DNA of 64,000 nt, taken from Pyrocephalus nanus (taxonomy: Eukaryota; Chordata; Aves; Passeriformes; Tyrannidae). Below the pieces are notes generated by a model that did not search any database, had not been told where the DNA came from, and was given only the letters and a program-made list of their open reading frames with translations. The translations under genes were made by a program, and so were the position numbers. Each line of letters starts with the position of its first letter. Within the stretch, counting starts at the first letter, position 1. This document shows positions 25,792 to 37,069 of this stretch, piece after piece. The stretch is taken from contig CM076260.1 of the NCBI GenBank assembly GCA_038380795.1, positions 4,687,533 to 4,751,532 of the forward strand, written 5' to 3'.

Positions 25792-28280
25792 AGCTTTTTG
25801 TTTAATTACCTCTTCTTTCAGCTTGTAGGAAATATTTTTCACATTAATTCTGCAGTTTATTCATCAGAGGTATCTGGCATTTTTCCAAGAGCAGTTTCCA
25901 GTGTTGATTTAAACAGCTGGAAGCAGGAGCAAGGGAGGGAGATATTTATCTATCAGGAGCAATTCTGTGCTGTTGATGTTGTATATTTTCATCTGAGTCC
26001 CCATATTCACACAAACACATTTAATACAACTTGGGAGTAAAATATCAGTCACTTTCTAGGAAGGGAACTAAGACTTCATTTATCCTTCTCCAAGGTAGTT
26101 AAATGGCCGAACATATGTATGTAAATCTATATATTTATTTAAATAAATGAATAAAATTTTAGTATTTTCCATGGGTTACCAGAAAGTACCAAAAACTACC
26201 TTAAATTCTGTGTGCTGGTATCCAAGCCTAACCAATAAAACCAGAATTCTTTTCTTTGGAAAACCAGAGTACTGTGAGAAGAGCATTCAAAATGAGGAAT
26301 TTCGCTTGCATTTTTAATTATTTTTAAAATAGAAATTTTAAAGCACAGTTATATATTTCAAACTACTACAGTTTTAATTTACCAAAACACATGGTTTGTT
26401 TTCATTTGAGTTCAACACATTTGTCCACAGGATAACACCAGAAATGTCCTGCATTTTTCCTCCAAGATGAAAATACCTATGGACATTAAAAGTGATTAAA
26501 ATCCTGTACAAAATTGCTACTATTTGCCCAACAGCTGAGTAGCCATCTATGGCCTCTTTGTTTTTTTCCCTCCTCCATGTTAAGCCTATTTTGTCCTGGA
26601 TCAACAACTCCATATGGGATGATGGCACCAGCCTGCCCAGCCTACCTGAAGCTTAGAAACACATGGGCAATTTCCTTGAGCTGAATTTTCAGCAGAAGCA
26701 CTATTTTATTTTAACTCTAATGTCAGAGTTTCTCATTCAAATCAATCCAGGGAAAATTCTTTAAAGGAGCTTATTTAATATTAGTAGACAGATCACTAAT
26801 AGGTTGCAAAGGGAATGCAGAAAGCCTGAAGACCTGTAAGATTACCAAGATATGCCTTAGTATTTATCCATCTGTATCCCTAAACTAACTGGTACATGTT
26901 CAAAGGTGTTGGTGTTGTTTTCAAACCCAGACAATGTGAAGGTATTTGGTATATGGTCATATGTGTTCCCTGTCTGACTAAAACTCCAGGAAAGTCTTAA
27001 AGGCTTCTTTGGTTTGTCCTTGCTAAGTGAAGATTAAATGTGTCATTGGTGGCTCTGGTATTTGTTTCATTAGATAGCTCTGAAATTCAGAAGAGCAAAA
27101 ATGTGGATTGTTCTGCTCACATTTTAATTTTAATATAATAGGAACATTCACAGCCAAAATATTAAGTTTAGTAATTAAACCTATCAAGGTTAAGACCTAA
27201 TTTCTTTTTATTTAATAAATACCTGTAAGCTTGTGGGATGAAATCTCAAAGGCTGCAGAGGTGGAAGTTGAGCAAAGCTGTTATACTGACATGGATCCTG
27301 TTTTGGACTTGCAGACACCTTCACCCCCCACAGATCCCCACAGTCTCTATTTGGACACATATGTGAAGGACTAGAGGAGCTGATATTGATAATTTATTCA
27401 TAATAACTTCCCAGTCAAAAAACCCGTGGTCCTTCTTGAGTAAAAGACTGATTTAAATTAATGGTTTAATCATTAAGCTGTTAAGTAAAAGAAGATCAAG
27501 CAGGAAATCAGGCTTACAACAATACAAATACCAATGGAATTATGGATATTTTTGGAAGAATGCACTTCTTGGGTCAGCACTGTCCCATGAAATTTCTGTT
27601 CACAGAACTGATCTGGTTCATGGATAGACAGTTTGTCAGTGGACAACCTAAATGGGGAAGAAAGAAATTTTCATAACATGAATAAGGCCAGACTGCCAGA
27701 TTATCTTAGAACCTGATGGAGCCTTTTAGATACTCAGTTTACTTTCAACTATTGTAACTCAAGAATTTTGGTCCCTGAAGCCCACTGGCACTGAGGTTTT
27801 CAGATGAAATTTGATCAGCTTATACTCTGACACGTTGGTATATTGTGGCTGCCCAAACCAGCAAAACCCTGCGGCTGACAACTGAAATGGTCAGTTCTGA
27901 GAGCATGTTCCTAAGTGATGGCGTCACATTTCTTCCCATATTTACTGCCCTATTCCTTTTGCTTTCTGGCTTTTACACATTGCAGATTTGCATCATTTTT
28001 TATCCTGCAGTGTGCGGGCGTGTTCCCTTCACAACTGACTTGGTAGCTAATATATTACATGAATATTTCAAATTGTTTCTTCTAAGACTGCCTGTGTCAA
28101 GAATTAATGCCACCTACCCATGTCAGGAACCTTCCTGAACTTCAATTTTATTGCTTACCTTAAATAATAAAAACAAATGTCATCTGACAGTTTTATTTAT
28201 TGCTTGTCAGTTTCCTTGGAGTGATAATGAGCTTCTATGCATCCCACCAGGTTGAGATATTTTTGAATTTCATTGACATT
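25792..28280. other. unique non-coding sequence
   Basis: About 2.5 kb without recognised features. An open frame at 27845-28138 (plus) has a hydrophobic stretch but no family resemblance or initiation or splice context that I can support. Confidence 0.45.
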
Positions 28281-28716
28281 GAGGTGCTGAAGTGTGTCCA
28301 GAGAAGGGCAATGGAGCTGGCAAAGAGTCTGAGGAACAAGTCTGATGAGGAGCAACTGAGGAGAAAAGGAGGCTCAGGGGGGACCTTCTTGCTCTCTGCA
28401 GGTCCCTGACAGGAGGTTGTAGCCAGGTGGGGGTCGGGCTCTACTCCCAAATAACAAGAGATAGGACAAGAAGAAATGGCCTCAAGTCATGCCAGGGGAG
28501 GTTTAGATTGGATATTAGGAACAATTAGGATTGTCAAGCATTGGAATAGGCTGCCAAGGGCAGTGGTGGAGTCACCATCCCTGGAGGTATTTAAAAGATG
28601 TGCAGATGTGGCACCAAGGAACATGCTTCAGTGGTGGAGTTGGCAATGCTGGGTTAGTGTTTGGACATGATGATCCTAGAGGTCTTTTCCAACCTAAACA
28701 ATTCGATGATTCTGTA
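28281..28716 (+). mobile_element. CR1: CR1 LINE, ~435-base 3' segment
   Basis: Forward copy of the 'gtggtggagtcaccatccctggag' subfamily. It runs from 'gtgtccagagaagggcaatggagctgg' through 'ctgaggagaaaaggaggctcagggggga', 'gacaggaggttgtagccaggtgggggtcgg' and 'caggggaggtttagattggatattagg'. It ends in 'gatgatcctagaggtcttttccaacctaaacaattcgatgattctgt'. About 30 bases around the usual 'aaatttcttcaccgaaagg' block are missing. It is an inverted partner of the copy at 13476. Confidence 0.95.
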
Positions 28717-29554
28717 TGTACTAAGTCTCATTCCTGAAATGTATTCCTTGAATAAAAGGGTCCCACATGAATTTCCCAACTAATGTTCCACCTTAGCTTG
28801 TTCAGTATCTTATACAACAGTGACACAGGGACTCAAAAGCCATTATGCTCAGGCCTCCTGTGTCCTGTGGACCTTGATTGCAGATCGTTGGTCAGACTGG
28901 GCAGCTCTGTCATCTCCAGAGGACTCTTGGGCCCAGGAGTGCCCTTTCTGAGCAGATGTGCCAGGTGAAATCTCCAGCATGTGACCTCAAGCAGTGATGT
29001 CTCCATGTGATGGAAGAAAAGAAAGAAACAAGAGAACTTGCAGAATCATCCATTCATTCTACTCACAAATTCAAGTTACTTATCCCACATTTTGTCATCC
29101 TTCTGTCTCCTTTCATGCCCTGTGTGTGGGCAACATAGTCAAATAAATATGTTTATAGAATGTCTTTGTGGAACATATTCAAGTAAATTAGACTGATCAG
29201 TAAATTTGTCCTGTTTGCTTTTATTGAAGGGAAATACTTGTCAATAAGGTGTTATATACAGTAATGTCTCTAACCTTAGATTAAAAAGGTTTTTCAGACA
29301 CCTATATCTTTGTAACACAGTCCAGACATTTGCTGTTCCTGTCTGCATCAGTCTTAAGTCATTAAGTAGGTGTGAAACAAAAAACAAAAATCCACACCTG
29401 GAAATGTTCCATCTGGGAATTTAATAGAAGTCACACTGAAAACATATGGATCAGCACAGAGAACAACCAGTCTCCTGTGTAGCATTATATTCAATGCCAT
29501 GGAGGAAACAAAATTCATTGTTCAATTTTAAGCACTTAAAAATTTCTGAGTTTC
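28717..29554. other. unique non-coding sequence
   Basis: No recognised gene or repeat. Confidence 0.45.
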
Positions 29555-29569
29555 TTTTTTTTTTTTTTT
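29555..29569. repeat. poly-T tract
   Basis: Fifteen T in a row, shortly before a reverse CR1 copy but separated from it by about 40 unique bases. Confidence 0.85.
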
Positions 29570-29612
29570 CTTGCAATTAAATTCTATGGGAATTTCCATA
29601 TGGGGTTTATAC

Positions 29613-29834
29613 CACAGAATCATGGAATCATTAAATGGTTTTAATTGGAAGGGACCTTAAAGCGCAACTACTTCTAACCCCTTTGCCATGGGCAAGGACA
29701 CCTTCCACTACACCAGGTTGCTCTAAGCCTCGTCCAGCCTGACCTTGATGGGACACCCAAAGCTTCTCTGGGCAACCTGTGCCAGGGCCTCACCACCTGG
29801 AAAAATTTCATCCTGGTATCTAATCTAAATTTAA
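29613..29834 (-). mobile_element. CR1: CR1 LINE 3' end
   Basis: Reverse copy opening with CAGAATCATGGAATCATTAA, then 'ttggaagggaccttaaag', 'gccatgggcaaggacaccttccactacaccaggttgctct', 'cttctctgggcaacctgtgccagggcctcaccac' and 'ctggtatctaatctaaattt'. The 'acttccagggatggggcatcc' block is largely deleted (the sequence passes directly from CTTGATGG to GACACCC). Confidence 0.93.
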
Positions 29835-30129
29835 TCAATGCAATATGTATCAAGGATGAGTGATGAAACAGGTGAAAACTTTGCAGCCAGCTCATGGCAT
29901 TTCCTACAGCCCCTGACTTCGCACACCTGGAACACCCAGAACTAAGGGGATGTACAACATGTGCTGTAATACACCTCACAATGGCACAAACCTCTGAATG
30001 CTGGAAAGAATAGGATTTACTTCCAGGAGTGGACATGCCCATTGTGCAGCTCTTGCTTAGCAAGGAACTTCCAGCAGAAGCCTGACAGCTCCCTTTATGC
30101 AGAGTGGGCTGAGATATTAAACACTAGGC

Positions 30130-30172
30130 TTAAAAAGAAATAAAGAAAAGCAAAAAAGAAAAAAAGAAAAAG
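30130..30172. repeat. A-rich purine tract
   Basis: About 40 bases of A with scattered G, T and C. No upstream retrocopy is recognised. Confidence 0.8.
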
Positions 30173-30854
30173 CATCAATCCCATCTTTTCCAGCTCTGAT
30201 AAATGTCCCTGAAAAATGTGCTTTAAAGAAGCCAGTCAGCTTTCATCTGAACAGGTCAAGAAAGGAGAGAACCTTTGGAGCACACACAAAGAGGGTGTAA
30301 CATTCAGTTTGGGTTGTGCCTCACCTGATGAATTCTGATTGCATCCTCATTTGACTCGTTTAAACTGTTACTAAATGTTCTTTAACACCCAGTGAACTAA
30401 ACACATTGAGGAGAACTTAGTTTGAAAGCTATTATCGTATTCATTTCTTTTACACTTCTGAGAACATTGCTTATGGCACCTTACGAATTCCTGTGAATTC
30501 CCTTTTTAGTACCTTAGATGGAGGGTGTGAAAGAGAATATGATCAAAATTAATGCTGAAACATCTTCATAGGCAAAAAACTGCCTGGAAAATCAGGCCTT
30601 AAGGAGAATTCACTGTTCAGCTTTGGCTTTACATTCACAGCTGAGTGTATTCTAAGTGTTTTATATGGAAAGTAACATAGATATGAGCACTTGGCTTACT
30701 AGTGAATTAGGAAATCCTGCTGTTCTACCACCTTGTGCAAAGCATTGGAAAAACAGAGATGATACACAATGTGTAAACAGGAAAGGCTCTATTCTTCAGA
30801 GACATTGTTGTCCCATTAACAACAGGCCTCAAGACCTGCAGATGAAGCCCTAAA

Positions 30855-31014
30855 AATCACAGAACGGTTTGAGTTGGAAAGGACCTTAAAGACCATCTAA
30901 TTCCAATGCTCTGCCATGTGCAGGGACACATTCCACTAGGCCAGGTTGCTCAAAGTCTGATCCAACCCGGTCTTGAACAATTTCAGGAAGGGGCATCCAC
31001 AAGTTCTCTGAACA
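30855..31014 (-). mobile_element. CR1: CR1 LINE 3' fragment
   Basis: Reverse copy reading ATCACAGAACGGTTTGAGTT, then 'ggaaaggaccttaaagaccatctaattcc', 'ctctgccatgtgcagggacacattccactaggccaggttgctcaaag' and 'gaccaacccggtcttgaacaattt' type text. It is truncated after the 'ggggcatccacaa' block. Confidence 0.93.
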
Positions 31015-33190
31015 TGTAACTTCTCTGACCAGGTAAAATTTTATAAATAATTCAAATTATGACACTTTAAATCAAATTTTTACCAGTCTAAGGTGAAGTC
31101 AAATGATGGAAACTACTGCTGTTGAGATGCGTAATACTAAATGGTTGGTATCTGGAAACAGATGTGCCTGGAATTTAGGTGTCTATGAGGATGATATTGT
31201 ATTCTTCCTGTGCTGTACCTTCTTATAAAAATGCATTAATCTCCATGATGTAAAAGGGAAAATAACTCTCCCCATCTTTTGCAGAACCAAAGGGCAGAGG
31301 TACAAAATTGTAGCATTTGAAAGGTTTTGTATAACTGGATTATTGCTGAAGTGACCAACAAAATTAACCAACAAGTGATATTTTTGCTAAATTTGTATTT
31401 CTACTGATGTTCTGAGAGCAAACCTTCCTCATTTTAGGCAGCCAGTTGGAGGTGGTAGTGTGCAAAGTGGATGCTTTTTCAATATCTCTACACCCAGGTG
31501 TGGTTTGGGCCTCGCTGTTTCTTGCTTGGGATCTTCTCTAATGAGGGAAAAGCCTAACCAAAACAGTATCATCATGTGATCTGACACAAGATGGTTCTGT
31601 GGACAATCAGATCTATGGAAAGTTTTGAGACTTCAAGGGTCATATGTAGAAATGCAACCAAATTTTTGCAATCTGCCTTTCTTTGTGTACAATCAAGATA
31701 CCTGTAATCACATGCTGCAACCCCCTGGCAAAAAGAAAGGAGAAAGAAAAAAATGAAGGAGAAAAAAAACCACTTTTAGGAATCAGTGCAAATCATTTGA
31801 AAGAAATATCTCAGAAGAGCAGATGAATTATCTGCTAAAAATGCCCCTTCCTCTTTGTTGGCATTGCTGAGAACTGCAGGAGACCAGCTCTGCAGACATT
31901 TTGTGTCCCATGTATGGTGTCTATGTCAGATGTGACCTGATGGATATAACCACCTACCACCTCTCCTGGGGCTAGAGCCTGACATTAGACATAGAAACGG
32001 GAATATTTTCTGTCTTCAAGAGCAAACCTGACAAACTGAGGGTTAACAGCAGAAAGGAGGAGAAGCATCATGTACTTTTCCGGTCTACACAATACCCAGA
32101 TGGCATCAATCTGGTATCCCCAAGAAACCCCTTCATAAACTGCAACATACAACAGATTGAAACAGTGGGCTTGCATAAAATCTGATGTGCATTTAGAAGG
32201 TGAAGAATATCTTGCTTTCCTGAAAATAATCATTATTTTCAAACAGTTCATCACACAGAATTCATCAAATGCACTTGGTTTGCATGTGTATGTGTGTTTT
32301 TCTCTCCTAATCCTGTCGATTGCACTGCATTTTAAAGTCAGATGAAAGGAAGAGCAAGCAAACAGAGTTTTTTCCATTGCTTTGATGTCACTAATGTTCT
32401 GTCAACTGGCTTATTAAACCATACACTCCTAGTACTCTGAGCAAAAGCTTGAGTGCTTTACAAGGTGTCTAAAAATATACTGTGATCCTTAAAAGTATGA
32501 TCATACTTATCGGACAAGACACTAAATAAAAGATGATGTTCAAGACCTCTTTTATATTTTATTCACCTCTGCATATAAGTTTAATCAGAGCAGCAGAATT
32601 TTCCATTCAGTCACAGTCGGTTAGGGAAGTCTTGCGGAGTCTGGGGGTGAGGTTTTTACACTGTGTATTTTAAAAACAGTTTAAACAACACCATCCAGCT
32701 AATTTCCAGTGTGGAGCAATCTGGAATGAAAATGACACTGAGAGAAGAAATTGCTTGCAGCATTATTTTGTTGCAATAGAATACAACAATCCCACAAAGG
32801 AACAAGGGGATCAGTGATAAGTGTTGAGCTCACAAGTCTTATACATAGTGCAAAGCAGAGAAAAATCTGCATTGAATCCCAAGTCTAAAGTGACTTGTTG
32901 CTGGGCTGACTGTGATTCCATCCTTACTCTGCAAAGAAAGTTATTTGCTGCTCTCTTTATCTGAAAGTTTCTACACTCATTCAACCCCTGCAGAATTCCT
33001 GTGTTTATTCCATGACATTTCAGCTGAAAGGAGAGGGATTGGGTGAAAAATGTGACCAGTAGGCCATATTTTTAGCTGGTGCCTTCTCTGCTCTTCAATA
33101 GTGGGACTCAACAAAAAAGTCTCCAGACTTTCTTTTGAAAGAAATGTAATTCTTTGGACCCTGCAAAATTTTGGATGTTACTTAGTCATC
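31015..33190. other. unique non-coding sequence
   Basis: No recognised gene or interspersed repeat. It includes the short perfect palindrome listed separately at 32493. The 130-codon minus-strand open frame at 31985-32377 has no family resemblance. Confidence 0.45.
32493..32508. repeat. 16-base perfect palindrome
   Basis: AAGTATGATCATACTT is its own reverse complement. It could bind a dimeric factor or be chance; nothing around it favours either. Confidence 0.9.
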
Positions 33191-33278
33191 CATAGAATCA
33201 TAGAATGATTTGGTTTGGAAGACATTTTAAAGATCATTTAGTTCCACCCCCCTGCCATGGGCAGGGACACCCCTTAGG
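33191..33278 (-). mobile_element. CR1: CR1 LINE 3' fragment
   Basis: Short reverse copy of about 88 bases with the terminal CATAGAATCATAGAATGATT, 'aaagatcatttagttcca' and 'ctgccatgggcagggacacc', ending abruptly. Truncated close to the 3' end. Confidence 0.92.
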
Positions 33279-35325
33279 TCCTCTTTTCTGCAACCCATAA
33301 AACAAGAATTCAGTGCTCTTCCCCAAGTTTTGAATAAGAATCTCTTTGAAAGTAATAACTCCAAATTTTTGAAAGGTTTTATGTTCTGGTGAAGATCTGG
33401 ATCAGTTGGCATTAACAGTGAGTCTTTTTGGCTTCTGTGGGACCAGGATGTTTTGCATGGTTTCTTTTCCAACTAAACAGAAAATGTTTCCTTCGTATTT
33501 GTGCTATTGCCTTATCTCAGATTTTTTTTTTTCTTTTTGCTGCTGAGTAGCATTCCCAATAAAACTGGGTCACAGGAGGAACAAGAAGGAGCTTCAGAAG
33601 ACGAGTAGCTCTTGCTCTTTCCCTGCTTTCTGTTTGGTACCTTAAGCCTGTGTAGAGCTTTTAATCCCAGAGCTCTTGATAGGATTCAACAGGCTTAGCA
33701 ACAAAACATAAAAGCTTACCAAAAGCACCCAAGAAAGGACTGCATTCGGTCTGCCTCTTTCCAGGCTGATCTTTCATTCACCCTGCTCTCATATCTATAA
33801 TTTTTAATTACTTCTCCTCATTTTTGGAAGCCACATACTGTTGCTTTGCATTTGGAAAAAAAAAAAAAAATCATCTGGCTTGATAAACCCATGAAGTCAC
33901 GCTGAATGGAGAATCTGCATTTCTGCTTCCAAAGGCAGCCTCTAGGTCAGCACATGAAAACTCTGAGGTCAAAATGTTGTCAGTAATGAGATCTCAGGCA
34001 TTTCAAAAGTTCACATGGCTCTTTGTACAATGCAGGAGAATCCCTCTGTTTCCTCTGGTGCTGTTTCATGCTAATTTGGAAGCTGCAAACCAGCATGAAA
34101 CATTTCAAATGAAACATCAGTTCATCTTGGGTCCTAATTTATGGCTTTTGCAGAGTGCTGGGGTTGAAGCTGTTGAATTCTTAAGAATGAAAAAAAGACA
34201 GTGTATGCAGCTGGAGAGCACAGCAGTGAAATGAAGATTGAGTTAATTGCAAAGATTCAAAATATATCTTTTATATGAAGGCTGTTATTTCCTGCTTCAC
34301 TATTTTGATAAACTTTTCCATTATAAAAGGTGCAATAAATAATAATTTGTTTTATTGATATCTTTACCCCCTTCCCTCCCTTTTTGAAAAGGATGCCTCA
34401 CACTGCTAAGCACCAATTAAAAGCCATGAGACTTGGTCACCTTCTTCTGATAGTCCAAAGAGAAGCTCAGTTGTTCAAAAGCACACTCTAATTTTGCAAT
34501 ACATTTCATTGCAGAAGGATGGGATATGAATGTGCTTATCACTGTAAACAAAGAAAGCTTCTTACCTTGCCAGAAGTTCCTAACCAAATCCTGGAGGAAA
34601 ATTTGACTCCATCAGTCCAACAGACCTATATATCGAGGTTCCATGAAATAGTAAGTCTTGATCGCCTGAAAGCCTTGATACTTTTATGACAGAACAGTTT
34701 ATTTGAGACTTTCGACCACATATTTTAGCTTTGCTTTTTCCACTTATTCTCCAAAGCTTTGGTCAGAGCAGGAAATAGAGAGAAAAAGGATTATGAGAAA
34801 TTTTCTCTTGTTTTTTAAGCAAACAAAATGTGGGCGTCATTGAAGTAATGTAAATTTAAGAAGTAGCACTTTGCTACAGGTATTAAGGTCTACAGTTTAC
34901 AAGGGGACAAACACTACATAAAGGCTAAAAATTGTTACTGTAAACAGGGGAGTTAAACACAAACTTTTCTTTCAACCTTCAGAGAGGTTTTGTTGCAAGC
35001 CAAATAAGTTGGTGTCATTCTGGGCTGGCCTATGTTCTAAAGTATGAGAACCCTTTTTGTTTCAAAACACTTCTTAATTGTTTTAGAATATATATTGTGA
35101 CACTAGATATTTGCCTTTGTCATTTGTTCACAAAATATGTTTATTCAGGAACTGTAGCAGGGGAGCCCAGGAGATTAAAGAAACATGGATCTTCTCTGAG
35201 CTGAACCCGAGCTCTGAACCCTTCGAGTTCTGCCTGTCATTGATGTTTGTATCCTGCTGGAAATGCCGACAAACTGGACCTCCAGTCCTCCAGGAACAAC
35301 CCAGAGATGCAAGAAACGTGATTTT
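33279..35325. other. unique non-coding sequence
   Basis: No recognised gene. It includes a poly-T tract near 33522 and a 15-base poly-A at 33856-33870. The portion near 34500-34760 has a few CpGs and no repeats, and may be conserved. Confidence 0.4.
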
Positions 35326-35329
35326 CCCT

Positions 35330-36000
35330 GCTTTGCTCTCCTTTAAACAAACCCAGCAGGGTATATCAGATGTAGATCGAGGATTAAGTTATAATTACAA
35401 TCAATATCTTTGCCGTGCCCGCTTCTCCAAATAATATATATTTCAGTCAGTGCACTTTGGGGATTTATCTCCGCGAGGCCTGTTTCTGCCCAAATCAGTG
35501 TGTCTTTCCCTTTGATATTCCCACAGTGTTCACATATACCCTCAAACATACACAGCCCTGGGTAATATGTCTCCAATGCGATGAAATCAATGGGAACACA
35601 GCCTTTTTTGCCTGACAGTATTGTCAGGGTGTATTATCTGGTTTAGGCTGTGGCTTCAGTTCATAGCAGTCGTCAGTTAAATTTCCCTTTCTGAAGCTGA
35701 GCAAAGTGTGGTAATGTCACAGCCACAGGCGACTGCCGCTCACAGGACGGTTTACCGGTGGAGCTTAGCCTCCTGGCTTGTCACAGTGTATATATCTCAG
35801 GGTCTTCTTTTCCTTCCTACTCAGAGGTTTCCAAGAATGTTGCCTGGAGCAGTCATGGGATGCAAAAAAAGAGAGATTTTTGTTCTGCACTTAGCAACAT
35901 TACCACACTTCACACTCAGTTTCTGATAAGGGGAAATTTAACTGACTGCTCTGAACTAGATATACCAGATAATACACTCTGACAGTGCTGTGGATAAAGG
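35330..36000. promoter_or_regulatory. candidate conserved regulatory island
   Basis: This stretch differs from its surroundings. CpGs are frequent (GATCGAGG, GCCGTGCCCGC, CTCCGCGAGG, GCGACTGCCGCTC, GACGGTTTACCGG), there are no simple repeats, and a homeodomain-rich AT segment lies near 35385-35402. It contains the inverted-arm element listed at 35616-35990. Such texture is common in conserved distal enhancers of developmental genes. No gene is visible to connect it to. Open frames here overlap in several phases and look like chance. Function is inference only. Confidence 0.4.
35616..35990. repeat. foldback element with ~100-base inverted arms
   Basis: The left arm (35616-35717) and the reverse complement of the right arm (about 35897-35990) align over nearly their whole length. 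The outer 27 bases match at 24 positions, both sharing GTGTATTATCTGGT. Inside are AGTTCA-AGCAGT, then the identical 14 bases CAGTTAAATTTCCC, and finally the identical 14 bases AAGTGTGGTAATGT. Small insertions in the left arm (about 9 and 3 bases) interrupt the match. The loop is about 180 bases. Both outer ends begin with CAG. No flanking target-site duplication is visible. This form fits an old palindromic DNA transposon; ancient hairpin-like families such as the Eulor elements of vertebrates have this shape. I cannot assign it to a named family. Confidence 0.85.
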
Positions 36001-37002
36001 CTGGCAAACCTACTAATTTATATTTCATTATCCCTGCACTTGGCTTAATCTGTTATCTCTTACTAAACGGTAGTGAGCTCACAAAGAGCTGCACTGAGCA
36101 GCAGAAAATGGAACCACAAACACCTCTTGAACACAGGGTGGCTTCTGTGCCAGAGGGTAGATGGGGCATTTTGGCTACCCAGCCTTCCCAAAAGTGAACC
36201 CACAGCACTGGTGCTGCTTAAACTGAGGTCTGTATCCCCATACAACCACCTGTCTGTCAACGCAGAGTGTGGTTTTTTTATTTCCCTGGGTCTCTGAAGG
36301 GGCGTTTGTTCCATCTGTAGGTGTTCAAGATAGAGGTTCATCGGGAGAGCTCTGGTTGTCAACACAGCCCACAACTCCAGCTATTTCAGAAGTGGGTGAT
36401 ATGCACAGATCAAAACTCTGCCTTGTTTTCCAGTCTCCGAGGAATGGCAATATGAGTCGTGGCAGGTGGTGATCAAGTTTTGAATCTCCTCAAGGTTGGA
36501 ATTCAAAGTTCAGCATCTTGCACAGCCTAATCTCTTGTCCATTTTTTAGGTTTGTCTTATTGGCACAGTGAGAAAGAATAACCTGAAGAGAAATTTTTGA
36601 AATTAATATCCACAGAATATTCAATATTTGTTATTGTTCATTATCTGTAGGCAATAACTTCTTCCATGTGTGAGTGACGGTAGATCAAGGAACCAAACCA
36701 AAGAAAATGCCATTAAAAGACAAATTAATTACCTTAACTACCTGAAAGACAACTTCACCTTCAGGGGGAAGTTCAACAGCTGCTGTGTAGTTTCAGGGAC
36801 CTCGTTATCACATATCAGCAATGAAACTGTGGTTGTGATCCTGAGCTAAAAATCAGAAGAGCTAAATTCTCTCTGCAACTGCCATAAAGCAAGTCTTTCA
36901 ACATGACACAAGGAGGTATCATAAACCCAAGATGCTTTTTTTTCTCCTTTGGGAGAAGCATGCTTGACTGGCCCACAATATTCCCCCTTCTCTCTTACAC
37001 AC
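36001..37002. other. unique non-coding sequence
   Basis: No recognised gene or repeat in about 1 kb. Confidence 0.4.
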
Positions 37003-37069
37003 TGTGGTTGGATGATCCTCAAGGTATTTTCCAATCTTAATGGTTCTATGATTCTGTAATTCTGTGACA
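37003..37069 (+). mobile_element. CR1: CR1 LINE 3' tip
   Basis: Only the last 65 or so bases remain: GGTTGGATGATCCTCAAGGT, 'attttccaatcttaatggttctatgattctgtaattctgtgac'. The terminal ATTCTGTG microsatellite is clear. Confidence 0.88.

Noticed and set aside
25735..26040. Frame with hydrophobic N-terminus resembling a signal or membrane segment
   Set aside because: The hydrophobic part is the (TTTTG)n and T-rich tract translated as Phe/Cys/Leu.
35616..35990. The inverted arms as two opposite CR1 or SINE copies
   Set aside because: Neither arm resembles CR1 or MIR, and the arms are symmetric from a shared outer end, as in a foldback element.
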